From CAVXZE01 sp964615365 (lineage in GTDB: Bacteria > Myxococcota_A > UBA9160 > UBA6930): 64,000 nt of DNA. Every line of letters begins with the position of its first letter. The first letter of the stretch is position 1. Under the pieces are notes generated by a model. It saw nothing but the letters and a program-made list of their open reading frames with translations, did no database searches and was not told the origin of the DNA. The translations under genes and the position numbers were made by a program. The stretch spans positions 1 to 64,000 of the forward strand of contig CAZTOU010000019.1 of the NCBI GenBank assembly GCA_964615365.1, given 5' to 3'. Below are positions 52,668 to 61,199 of this stretch, piece after piece.

Positions 52668-53687
52668 ATGTCATCCCTGCAGCTCGGCCTTCAGCTCGGC
52701 TACTGGGGAGCAGAGCCCCCGCGAGATCTCGTCGGCATCGCGCAGGAGGCGGAGCGGCTGGGCTACGACTCGGTCTGGACCGCGGAGTCGTGGGGCTCGG
52801 ACGCGCTCACGCCGCTGGCCTGGATCGGGGCGCACACCTCGAAGATCCGACTCGGGACCTCGGTCGTCCAGATCTCCGCGCGAGCCCCCACCGCGACCGC
52901 CATGGCCGCGCTGACGCTAGACCACCTGTCGCAGGGGCGCGTGATCCTGGGCCTCGGGGTCTCGGGACCCCAGGTGGTGGAGGGTTGGTACGGTGCTCCG
53001 TTCGCGAAGCCCCTCTCGCGGAGCCGCGAGTACATCGACATCATCCGCCAGGTGCTGCGCCGCGAGGCGCCCGTCACCAGCGCGGGCGAGCACTACCCGC
53101 TGCCGTATACCGGAGAGGGATCCTGGAAGCTGGGGAAGCCGCTCCGCTCGATCGTGCACCCGCTCCGCGCCGATCTTCCCATCTTCCTGGGAGCCGAGGG
53201 GCCCAAGAACGTAGCCCTCGCGGCCGAGATCGCCGACGGCTGGCTGCCGCTCTACTACTCGCCAGATCGCCCCGAGGTCTACGCGGAGTCGCTCGCCAAG
53301 GCGAAGCCCGGCTTCGAGATCGCGCAGCTGGTGATGGTGTTCGTCACCGAAGACATCCAGATGGGGCTGCTACCGGTCAAGGAGATGCTGAGCCTCTACA
53401 TCGGCGGGATGGGGGCGCGGAAGCGGAACTTCCACACCGAACTGATGGCCCGCATGGGCTTCGAGGAAGAGGCTCGGAGGATCCAGGACCTCTTCCTGGA
53501 GGACAGGCGGCAGGAGGCCGCCCTGGCGGTGCCCGATCGGTTCGCCGACGAGATCTCCCTGGTGGGCCCGGTCGAGCGGATCCGCGATCGCCTCGATGCC
53601 TGGCGAGAGACGCCGGTCACGACCCTTCTCATCGCCAACCAGGACCGGTCGGTGCTGCGAACGATGGCGGAGCTCGTTCTCGGCTAA
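52668..53687 (+). CDS. LLM-class F420-dependent oxidoreductase B
   Basis: This 339-residue protein starts with GAGGAG before the ATG at 52668 and has class features: LQLGYWGAEPPRDLVGIAQEA, YDSVWTAESWGSDALTPLAW, LGTSVVQISARAPTATAMAA, GRVILGLGVSGPQVVEGWYG and LPIFLGAEGPKNVALAAEIA. This subgroup (mycobacterial-type F420 oxidoreductases) generally uses F420 as hydride donor or acceptor. It closes the methyl-transfer gene run. Its product differs clearly from LLM oxidoreductase A, so they are not recent duplicates. Confidence 0.88.
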   Translation: MSSLQLGLQLGYWGAEPPRDLVGIAQEAERLGYDSVWTAESWGSDALTPLAWIGAHTSKIRLGTSVVQISARAPTATAMAALTLDHLSQGRVILGLGVSGPQVVEGWYGAPFAKPLSRSREYIDIIRQVLRREAPVTSAGEHYPLPYTGEGSWKLGKPLRSIVHPLRADLPIFLGAEGPKNVALAAEIADGWLPLYYSPDRPEVYAESLAKAKPGFEIAQLVMVFVTEDIQMGLLPVKEMLSLYIGGMGARKRNFHTELMARMGFEEEARRIQDLFLEDRRQEAALAVPDRFADEISLVGPVERIRDRLDAWRETPVTTLLIANQDRSVLRTMAELVLG

Positions 53688-53696
53688 ACGTTCGTT
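53687..53696. promoter_or_regulatory. AACGTTCGTT match to the candidate TetR operator
   Basis: AACGTTCGTT at 53687-53696 is identical to 42898-42907 in the TetR operator region. It lies just after the LLM gene stop and about 88 bases upstream of the radical SAM start. Only half of the palindrome is perfect (AACGTT). A regulatory link to the TetR protein is a guess. Confidence 0.2.
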
Positions 53697-53783
53697 CGGC
53701 CCCCAGTTTCACAGAAGTTTTTCAATTGCCCAGGGCGGTACGTGCTACCTCGAATGGCAGGCAGGAGGAGGTGCGCAGCGGTC

Positions 53784-55325
53784 ATGAGGATCTACCTGGT
53801 TACGCCGGCGAATCCGCCCAGCTACTGGACCTACGACGCGATCCTCTCCACCCTGGACGTCGATTGCCTCTTCCCCAACCTCTCCATGCCCACCGTGGCG
53901 GGTCTCACTCCACCGGAGTGCGAGGTGGTGCTCTGCGACGAGAACGTCGAGGCGATCGACTTCGATTTCGACGCGGACATCGTGGGCGTGACCGGCTTCA
54001 TCGTCCACCGCGAGCGCATCCTGGAGATCGTCGACGAGTTCCGTCGCCGGGGGCGCTTCGTCGCGGTGGGTGGACCCTTCGCCTCACTCTGTCCCGATCA
54101 GCTACGCGACCGCTGTGACGCGCTCTTCGTCGGCGAGGCCGAGGCGACCTGGCCGCATTTCCTCCGGGATTTCGAGGCCGGGGTTCCCAAGAGCGAGTAT
54201 CTCGCGGCCGAGAAGCCGGACCTCCGCGAGTCCCCCATGCCCCGTTTCGATCTGCTCAAGATCGATCGCTACCACGCGCTCACCATCCAATTCGCGCGCG
54301 GCTGCCCCTTCAACTGCGAGTTCTGCGACATCATCACCATGTACGGGCGGAAGCCGCGCATGAAGAGCGTCGAGCAGGTGATGGCCGAGATCCACGAGTG
54401 CCATCGCCTCGGCTCGCATCAGGTGTTCATCGTCGACGACAACTTCATCGGCAACAAGAAGAACGCCAAGGAGCTGCTGCGCGAGATCGCGCGCTTCGGG
54501 AGGGAGAACGACTACCCCATCGACTTCAACACCGAGGTGTCACTCGACGTCGCGATCGACGACGAGCTTCTGGAGCTGCTGCGCGAGGCGAATTTCACCA
54601 CCGTCTTCATCGGCATCGAGAGCCCGCGGGTCGAGAGCCTGAAGGAGACCCGCAAGACCCAGAACCTCCGCGAAGACCTCGTGAAGAGCGTTCGCAAGGT
54701 GCAGTCCTACGGAATCCAGGTCCAGGCGGGAATGATCGTGGGCTTCGACCACGACGACCCCTTGATCTTCGACGAGCAGCTCCGATTCGCCGAAGAAGCG
54801 CGGATCCCCGTCTCCATGACCGGCATGCTCCAGGCGCTGCCCAAGACCCCTCTGCACGAACGATTGAAGCGGGAGGGGAGGCTGGTCACGGAGTCGGGCG
54901 GCGACCAGTTCGCCTTCTCGAACATCGTCCCGAAGCGGATGACGCGCATCGAATTCTTCCGCGGCTATCGCCGCCTGCTCCAGCGCCTCTACTCGTTCCG
55001 GAGCTATCGGAAGCGAACCCGCCAATTCCTGCTCCATCGCGGCGAGCATCTCGAGCAGGGCCTCTCCTTGCACCCCGGCGACCTCCGCCTGCTCGGGCGG
55101 ATCCTTCGAGACACGGTGCTGCGCGGCGGTCTGCGCCGCGCCGGCTTCACCATCTCGTTGCTCGTCGAGATCCTGATCCGGCGTCCCGCCCGCTTCAAGG
55201 ATGCGGTCTCCTTCGCGATCCTCCACAAGGCCTTCGACGAGTACCTGCGGGCGCTCGGCGAGCAGCTGGATCGCATCATCGTCTCTCTCGAGCGCGAGGC
55301 GATGGAGGCCGCTGAATCGGAGTGA
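53784..55325 (+). CDS. B12-binding-domain radical SAM enzyme (DUF4070-type)
   Basis: This 513-residue protein has an N-terminal B12-binding-like Rossmann domain (about 1-140; PECEVVLCDENVE, DIVGVTGFIVHRERI), the radical SAM cluster CPFNCEFC in FARGCPFNCEFCDIITMYG, then FIVDDNFIGNKKNAKELLRE and NTEVSLDVAIDDELLELL. The C-terminal half resembles DUF4070. HpnP, the hopanoid C-2 methylase, shares this architecture and the QFARGCPFxCEFCDI pattern. Members perform methylations on unactivated carbons. The start at 53784 is ambiguous: the nearest strong ribosome site, AGGAGG, is 14 bases upstream. Substrate unknown; hopanoid or other lipid is possible. Confidence 0.8.
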   Translation: MRIYLVTPANPPSYWTYDAILSTLDVDCLFPNLSMPTVAGLTPPECEVVLCDENVEAIDFDFDADIVGVTGFIVHRERILEIVDEFRRRGRFVAVGGPFASLCPDQLRDRCDALFVGEAEATWPHFLRDFEAGVPKSEYLAAEKPDLRESPMPRFDLLKIDRYHALTIQFARGCPFNCEFCDIITMYGRKPRMKSVEQVMAEIHECHRLGSHQVFIVDDNFIGNKKNAKELLREIARFGRENDYPIDFNTEVSLDVAIDDELLELLREANFTTVFIGIESPRVESLKETRKTQNLREDLVKSVRKVQSYGIQVQAGMIVGFDHDDPLIFDEQLRFAEEARIPVSMTGMLQALPKTPLHERLKREGRLVTESGGDQFAFSNIVPKRMTRIEFFRGYRRLLQRLYSFRSYRKRTRQFLLHRGEHLEQGLSLHPGDLRLLGRILRDTVLRGGLRRAGFTISLLVEILIRRPARFKDAVSFAILHKAFDEYLRALGEQLDRIIVSLEREAMEAAESE

Positions 55326-55435
55326 GCTTTGACGGCCCCGGTCTCCGCCATGGCCCACGCCGCGAGCTGGTGACGAGTGCGGTCTGCAGTAGGCTTCCGT
55401 CGCCAGTGGATCGAAGCGGAATGACGGGAGGAGCA

Positions 55436-57193
55436 ATGGGAAAGATCGACGGCGGTGCGATGCTGGTCCGGGTTCTCGAGCGGGCGGGGATCGATACCCT
55501 CTTCACACTGCACGGCGGACATCTGGACGCGATCTTCCAGGCGGCTTCCGAGGGCGGGATGCGTCTCGTCGACACCCGCCACGAGCAGGCGGCCGGACAC
55601 GCCGCCGACGGCTGGGCCCGCACCACCGGCAGGCCGGGTGTGGCCATCGTCACCGCCGGCCCCGGCATGACGGACTGCGTCACGGCCATCGCGAATGCGT
55701 ACCTCGATTGCGTGCCCACCCTCTTCATCGCCGGTGCCGCGCCGCTGCGCGAGGCGGAGATGTTGCCCCTCCAGGGGGGCATCGATCAGGTGGCGATGGT
55801 CGCCCCCATCACCAAGTGGGCCCATCGGGTGACCAACACCGAGCGGATTCCGGATCTGGTTGCACAGGCGCTCCGGGTCGCGAGCTCGGGGAGACCGGGC
55901 CCGGTGTTTCTGGAGATTCCCATCGACGTGCTCTTCTCGCGGGTGGAGGAGTCTTCCGTCGATTTCCCGGAGAAGATCCTTGCGGATTCCGTGCCGGCCC
56001 CGGCGCCGGAGGTCATCGAGCGCGCCATCGAGTGGCTCCACGCCGCAGAGCGCCCGGCGATCTTTGCAGGAGGCGGCGCCTGGTTCTCGGGGGTGGGGGA
56101 CGATCTCCTCGCCTTCGCGGAGCGGACGGGTACGCCGGTCTTCTCCAATGCGAAGGCACACGGTCTGGTGCCCGGGGATCACCCGCTCTCGGGCCGCGGC
56201 TTTCCGCACCTCGCCATCGCGGCCGGAATGGGGATCGGTGAGGCCGACCTGGTGCTGCTGCTCGGAACCCGGCTGGGTCTGTTCACCGGCGGGAAGGGTG
56301 CGCGGCTGATTCCCGCCGAGGCGCGCCTGATCCAGATCGACATCGCCGCCGAGGAGATCGGTCGCAACCGCACCGTGGACCTCGGCATCGTCGCCGACTG
56401 TCGCGAGACGGTCCGTGCCCTCGACGCCGCCGCATCGGGCCGGGAGTGGCCGGATCGCAGCGCGTGGGCGGAGGGGATCCGCCAGGTGCGCGAAGGGCAC
56501 CGCGCCATGTTCGCCGCCGCGCTTACGAACCAGAAGCCGCCGATCCATCCCTACCGGCTCGCGTCCGAGATCGCGCGGGCGCTCCCCCGCGACGCCATCG
56601 TCGCGGCCGACGGAGGTGAGACCTCCTCCTGGATGGAGACGGTCGCCGAGGTGCACGGCGGTGGGCACTACATGTCCCACGGCTACCTCGGATGCCTCGG
56701 CACCGGCATGCCCTTCGCGATCGCCGCCAAGGTCGCCCACCCCGATCGGCCGGTCCTCTGCATCGTCGGCGACGGATCGGTGGGTCTCAACTTCTCCGAG
56801 TTCGACACCATGGTGAGACATGGGCTCGCGATCGTGACGGTGGTCAACAACGACCAGCTCTGGGGCATGTCCGCCCACGGGCAGGATCTCATCTACGGCA
56901 AGGAGCGGCGCGTGGTGACGGAGCTCGCGCCCACGCGCTACGACCAGGCCGCCGCCGGCTTCGGCTGTCACGGGGAGCAGGTGGTGGAGCCCGCAGATCT
57001 TCCGGCCGCCCTGGAGCGCGCCTTCGCCAGCGGGAAGCCAGCCTGCGTGAACGTCATGACGGACGGATCGGTGATCGCCCCCATCACCCTCGCGATGGTC
57101 GGCAGCTTGAATCAATCGTCGGAGGAATCCGGCGCCGAAGGCGGCAACGACGAGAGCATCCAGATTCCCTACTACGAGGATTTGAAGGAGTAG
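55436..57193 (+). CDS. thiamine-diphosphate-dependent enzyme of the acetolactate synthase / oxalyl-CoA decarboxylase family
   Basis: This 585-residue protein has the three ThDP domains. The catalytic Glu lies in DTRHEQAAGHAADGWARTTG. The middle domain has PAIFAGGGAWFSGVG. The ThDP/Mg motif is GDGSVGLNFSEFDTMVRHGL followed by VVNNDQLWGMS. GGGAGGAG lies just upstream of ATG 55436. The family includes acetolactate synthase, oxalyl-CoA decarboxylase and 2-hydroxyacyl-CoA lyase. No small regulatory subunit gene is nearby, so classical acetolactate synthase is unlikely. It may act on the acid or CoA product of the adjacent pathway. Confidence 0.88.
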   Translation: MGKIDGGAMLVRVLERAGIDTLFTLHGGHLDAIFQAASEGGMRLVDTRHEQAAGHAADGWARTTGRPGVAIVTAGPGMTDCVTAIANAYLDCVPTLFIAGAAPLREAEMLPLQGGIDQVAMVAPITKWAHRVTNTERIPDLVAQALRVASSGRPGPVFLEIPIDVLFSRVEESSVDFPEKILADSVPAPAPEVIERAIEWLHAAERPAIFAGGGAWFSGVGDDLLAFAERTGTPVFSNAKAHGLVPGDHPLSGRGFPHLAIAAGMGIGEADLVLLLGTRLGLFTGGKGARLIPAEARLIQIDIAAEEIGRNRTVDLGIVADCRETVRALDAAASGREWPDRSAWAEGIRQVREGHRAMFAAALTNQKPPIHPYRLASEIARALPRDAIVAADGGETSSWMETVAEVHGGGHYMSHGYLGCLGTGMPFAIAAKVAHPDRPVLCIVGDGSVGLNFSEFDTMVRHGLAIVTVVNNDQLWGMSAHGQDLIYGKERRVVTELAPTRYDQAAAGFGCHGEQVVEPADLPAALERAFASGKPACVNVMTDGSVIAPITLAMVGSLNQSSEESGAEGGNDESIQIPYYEDLKE

Positions 57194-57212
57194 CGGGCCG
57201 GTGAGAAGAGCC

Positions 57213-57228
57213 GGTCGGGCTCCCTAGG
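57213..57228 (-). repeat. GGTCGGGCTCCCTAGG element at the glnS end
   Basis: GGTCGGGCTCCCTAGG matches the element at 10337-10353 at 15 of 16 positions (GGTC, A or G, GGCTCCCTAGG), and as there the CTA is the reverse complement of the gene's TAG stop. Two unrelated genes sharing this 3' junction suggests a dispersed element. Confidence 0.3.
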
Positions 57229-58960
57229 CCTTCGCCTTCTTGGCGATCTTGGCCCAGGTGTCCCGGAGCGTGACGGTGCGGTTTAGGACCAGAGCCCCTT
57301 CGGTGGAGTCCGGGTCGACGCAGAAATAGCCCTGCCGCTCGAACTGGTAGTGGCTTCCAGAACTGGCGCCGGCCAAGCTCGGCTCCACGCGGCAGCCGGA
57401 GAGGACCGCGAGCGAATCCGGGTTCAGGCAGTCGGTGAAGTCCTCTCCTTCGCCGACGTCGTCAGGATCCTCCCGGGTGAAGAGGACGTCGTAGAGACGG
57501 ATCTCCGCCTCCCGCGCGTGGGCTGCCGAGACCCAGTGGAGGGTGCCCCGAACCTTGCGGCCGTCGGGGGCATCGCCGCCCCGGGTGGCGGGATCGTAGG
57601 TGCAGCGCAGCTCGACGATCTCACCGCTCTCCTCGTCCTTCCTGACGCCGACGCAGGTGATGAAATAGGCGTAGCGGAGGCGCACCTCGCGACCGGGGGC
57701 GAGCCGGAAGAACTTCTTCGGGGGGTCTTCCAGGAAGTCGTCCCGTTCGATGTAGAGGACCCGGGAGAAGGGGACCTCGCGCGTACCCATCCCGGCATCC
57801 TCGGGATTGTTCACCGCCGGAAGCTCCTCCACCTGATCCTCGGGGTAGTTCTCGATGACCACGCGGAGCGGGTGGAGCACGGCCATCGCCCGCGGGGCCC
57901 GCCGGTTCAGGTCCTCGCGGATGGCGTGCTCGAGTCGGGCGAGCTGGATGACGTTCTCGCGCCGAGCCACGCCGATCCCCTCGCAGAAGCTGCGGATCGA
58001 GGCGGGGGTGTAGCCCCTGCGGCGGAGACCCGAGAGGGTCGGCATGCGCGGGTCGTCCCAGCCGGCGACGTGCCCCTCTTCCACGAGCCTGCGCAGCCGG
58101 CGCTTGCTCACGATGGTGTGGCTCAGGTTGAGGCGGGCGAACTCGATCTGCTCGGGGCGCGAGGGGGCGTCGACCTGCTCGATGATCCAATCGTAGAGGG
58201 GGCGCCGGTCGACGAACTCGAGCGAGCAGAGCGAGTGGGTGATGTGCTCGATCGCGTCGGAGAGGCTGTGGGCGAAGTCGTACATCGGGTAGATGGGCCA
58301 GGCGTCGCCGGTGCGGTGGTGCGGGGCGGCGACGATCCGGTACAGGATCGGATCCCGCATCGGGAGCACCGGAGAGGCCATGTCGATCCTGGCGCGGAGC
58401 GTCCGGGCGCCGGGCTCGAACTCGCCGGCGCGCATGCGCCGGAACAGCTCGAGATTCTCCTGCACGGAGCGCGCCCGGTAGGGGCTCTCGATTCCGGGCG
58501 TGGTGAGCGTCCCACGGCGCTCGAGGATCTCCTCGGAGCTGAGATCGCAGACGAAGGCCCTGCCCCTCTCGATCAGCTGCAGGGCAAACTGGTAGAGCTG
58601 CTCGAAGTAGTCCGACGTGAAGTAGAGATGCTCTCCCCATTCGATACCCAGCCAGCGAAAGTCGCGAAGCTGCGCCTCGACGTACGACGCCTCCTCGGCG
58701 CTCGGATTGGTGTCGTCGAAGCGCAGGTGGAAGACGCCGCCCTCGAAATCCTGGGCGATGCCGTAGTTGAGGAAGATGGCCTTGGTGTGGCCGATGTGCA
58801 GGAAGCCGTTCGGCTCGGGGGGGAAGCGGGTGACGATGCGGCCGCCGTGCTTGTCCGTCTCCAGGTCGCTGCGGATGATGCTGCGAATGAAATCATCGGG
58901 GTGCGTCGAATGGTCCGCGGACAACGGGCTCCTCTCTCCCTGGCCTTTGGCGGCGGCCAA
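57224..58960 (-). CDS. glnS: glutaminyl-tRNA synthetase
   Basis: This 578-residue class I synthetase charges tRNA-Gln with glutamine. It has the HIGH-type motif PPEPNGFLHIGHTKAIFLNYG, DDTNPSAEEASYVEA, YDFAHSLSDAIEHITHSLCS, the KMSKS equivalent VSKRRLRRLVEEG, PRMPTLSGLRRRGYTPASI, and the beta-barrel anticodon-binding half (TVTLRDTW at the end). Length matches bacterial GlnRS. Its presence argues against sole use of the indirect Glu-tRNA-Gln route. The ATG at 58960 is followed by a short variable leader before the conserved core. Confidence 0.97.
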   Translation of the reverse strand: MAAAKGQGERSPLSADHSTHPDDFIRSIIRSDLETDKHGGRIVTRFPPEPNGFLHIGHTKAIFLNYGIAQDFEGGVFHLRFDDTNPSAEEASYVEAQLRDFRWLGIEWGEHLYFTSDYFEQLYQFALQLIERGRAFVCDLSSEEILERRGTLTTPGIESPYRARSVQENLELFRRMRAGEFEPGARTLRARIDMASPVLPMRDPILYRIVAAPHHRTGDAWPIYPMYDFAHSLSDAIEHITHSLCSLEFVDRRPLYDWIIEQVDAPSRPEQIEFARLNLSHTIVSKRRLRRLVEEGHVAGWDDPRMPTLSGLRRRGYTPASIRSFCEGIGVARRENVIQLARLEHAIREDLNRRAPRAMAVLHPLRVVIENYPEDQVEELPAVNNPEDAGMGTREVPFSRVLYIERDDFLEDPPKKFFRLAPGREVRLRYAYFITCVGVRKDEESGEIVELRCTYDPATRGGDAPDGRKVRGTLHWVSAAHAREAEIRLYDVLFTREDPDDVGEGEDFTDCLNPDSLAVLSGCRVEPSLAGASSGSHYQFERQGYFCVDPDSTEGALVLNRTVTLRDTWAKIAKKAKA

Positions 58961-59143
58961 GGCGGGATTGTATGGATTCTGGACTGCGAAATCCCGGCGT
59001 TCTGCTCTGGAGGCTCGGGATTGGCGCGGTCGACGTCGGCTCCGCGATCTCGGTCGCGGCGCAGGTGCTCACCGGTCAGCACATGCTGGAGGCGCCCTGG
59101 GTGATGCTGAGCAACTCGCTCCACGTCCCCGCCGATGTGAGCG

Positions 59144-60016
59144 TCAGCCCTTGTAGCGGGCGTCCTCCTGGTAGCGTTCTTCGACTCCGATCAGCTGGTT
59201 GAACTCGTCGAAGCGCATCATGCGGTCCTCGAGTCCGCGGGTCGAGGCGTTGGCGCGGAGGTGCCGGTAGGTCTCTTCGAGCGCTCGCGCCGAGGCGTAG
59301 AGCCCCGAGAGCACGAAGCCGACGCTGAAGAACCCCATCTCCTGGAGTTCTTCGATGCTACAGAGCGGTGTCTTGCCCCCCTCGATCAGGTTCACAGCCA
59401 GAGGGGGCGGGAGTTCGGAGCCGATCCGCCGTAGCTCCTCCACGGATCGCGGTCCCTCGACGAAGAGCACGCTGGCCCCGGCCTCCTTGTATCGTTTCGC
59501 CCTCTCGATGGCCTCGTCGATCCCGTGGGTCTCCAGCGCGTCGGTGCGCGCGGTGATGACGAAAGAGGCGTCGCCTCGGGCGTCCACCGCGGCGCGGAGC
59601 TTGGCCACGTGCTCCTCGGCGGACACCACCTCCTTGCCCCTCATGTGTCCGCACCGCTTCGGCCAGACCTGATCCTCCAGCAGCACTCCGCGGGCGCCTA
59701 TGCCGATCAGCTCGCGCACCATTCGTTTCACGTTCAGCGGCCCGCCGTAGCCGGTATCCCCGTCGACGATCACGCCGATCTTCACGGTGCCGATCACGCG
59801 CCGGGCCGTGTCGAGAACCTCGGTCTGGGTGAGCAGGCCGAAGTCCGGCTCGCCCAGGAGGGAGGCGGCGACGCCGTAGCCGGTCAGCACTACCCCGGGA
59901 AAACCGGCGCGCTCCGCGAGCTTGGCGGAGAGCGCGTCGTAGACCCCCGGGACGATCATCATCTCACCGGACGCCACCAGGGGATGAACGTCTCCGCCGC
60001 CTACTTGATTCGCCAT
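59144..60016 (-). CDS. isocitrate lyase/PEP mutase-family enzyme (methylisocitrate lyase-like)
   Basis: This 290-residue barrel has the ICL/PEPM signature: GVVLTGYGVAASLLG, VDGDTGYGG (metal-binding Asp), KRCGHMRGK (catalytic Cys region, closest to 2-methylisocitrate lyase) and VITARTDALETHGIDEAIER. The substrate may be methylisocitrate, oxaloacetate or a related 2-hydroxyacid. The start at ATG 60016 is preceded by GAGGAG at about 10 bases. It is divergent from an SDR gene, which begins 164 bases away. Without a prpC or prpD neighbour I hold the substrate open. Confidence 0.85.
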   Translation of the reverse strand: MANQVGGGDVHPLVASGEMMIVPGVYDALSAKLAERAGFPGVVLTGYGVAASLLGEPDFGLLTQTEVLDTARRVIGTVKIGVIVDGDTGYGGPLNVKRMVRELIGIGARGVLLEDQVWPKRCGHMRGKEVVSAEEHVAKLRAAVDARGDASFVITARTDALETHGIDEAIERAKRYKEAGASVLFVEGPRSVEELRRIGSELPPPLAVNLIEGGKTPLCSIEELQEMGFFSVGFVLSGLYASARALEETYRHLRANASTRGLEDRMMRFDEFNQLIGVEERYQEDARYKG

Positions 60017-60179
60017 GCCTTCGGTTCTCCTCGTCGCGAAATGTACCCAGCTCCGGATGGCTCCGCTGCTCGGTTTCCCCCAACCACCGGTCAGATTGAC
60101 CTCGCTTCGGGGGAAGGCGAGTATTGAAGCCCGCTGCAGGCAGACTGGGAACGCCGGAGTGCGGTCGACGGAGGTTCGG

Positions 60180-61058
60180 ATGAAGGAGTTCAGGAACAAG
60201 ATCGCAGTGGTGACCGGTGGCGCCAGCGGGATCGGTCTCGCCATGGCCGAGCGGTTCGCCCGCGAGGGGATGAAGCTGGTGCTCGCCGACGTGGAGAAGA
60301 GCACTCTCGACGAGGTCACCGCGAGATTCCGGGCGGACGGAGTCGAGGTGCTCGGTGTTCAGACCGACGTTTCCGATGCCGAGCAGATGGATGCGCTCGG
60401 GGCGGCCACACTGGACGCCTTCGGCGCCGCGCATGTCGTCTGCAACAACGCCGGCGTCGAGACCACGGGCGTCACCTGGCAGCTCACCACCGCGGACTGG
60501 CAGTGGGTGCTCGGCGTGAACCTCTGGGGCGTGATCCACGGGATCCGCGTCTTCACCCCGGGTCTCGTCGCCCAGGGTGAGGGTCACATCGTCAACACCG
60601 CATCGATGGCGGGCCTGGTGTCGGTGCCGGGACTCGGTCCTTACTGCGTGACCAAGCACGGCGTCGTCACGCTGTCGGAGACCCTCCACGGAGAGCTGGC
60701 TGCGACCGGCTCCAAGGTGGGGGTGTCGGTGGCGTGTCCGGCCTGGGTGCAGACGGGAATCTTCGAGTCCGACCGCAACCGACCGGCGGTCCTCGCGAAT
60801 CCGGAGACCGAGAGGAGAGCGCAACGCCGGGAAGAGCAGCGGCAGCTCGGGGCGGCGATCCTCTCCACGGGCATCACCGCCTCGGAGGTGGCGGACAAGG
60901 TCTTCGAGGCCATCGTCGAAGAGCGCCTCTACGTGCTCACGCACGAGATGACTGCGCCGGCCGTCCAGGCTCGCATGACCAGCATCATCGAGGGCCGCAA
61001 CCCGGAGCCGCTCCTGGCTCCAGGCGATGGCCCGAGCTTCATCGATCCGATCGAATGA
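60180..61058 (+). CDS. short-chain dehydrogenase/reductase
   Basis: This 292-residue classical SDR carries the nucleotide-binding TGGASGIG, VCNNAGVE (NAG motif), the catalytic Ser in HIVNTASMAGLVSVPG and the Tyr-x-x-x-Lys pair in GPYCVTKHGVVTLSE. GADV-like acidic residues after the second strand (LADVEKS) suggest NAD preference. It oxidises or reduces an unknown alcohol or ketone in the cytosol. The start at ATG 60180 is preceded by GGAGG 6 bases upstream. It is divergent from the isocitrate-lyase-family gene. Confidence 0.92.
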   Translation: MKEFRNKIAVVTGGASGIGLAMAERFAREGMKLVLADVEKSTLDEVTARFRADGVEVLGVQTDVSDAEQMDALGAATLDAFGAAHVVCNNAGVETTGVTWQLTTADWQWVLGVNLWGVIHGIRVFTPGLVAQGEGHIVNTASMAGLVSVPGLGPYCVTKHGVVTLSETLHGELAATGSKVGVSVACPAWVQTGIFESDRNRPAVLANPETERRAQRREEQRQLGAAILSTGITASEVADKVFEAIVEERLYVLTHEMTAPAVQARMTSIIEGRNPEPLLAPGDGPSFIDPIE

Positions 61059-61199
61059 TGAGGAGGTCGGGTTCTCGCCCGTCGCCCGCATCCCGGCGGG
61101 GATGATGCGTCGCGCCGATGGGACGGCGGCCCGAGACCGCGAGTTCCTGTTGCGACGGCTTGGGGAACTGCCACAATCCGACCCGAGGAGGAGAGCGTG

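Noticed and set aside
58972..59202. small plus-strand open frame upstream of glnS
   Set aside because: It overlaps the 3' end of the isocitrate-lyase-family gene, has no ribosome site and no recognised family; probably chance.
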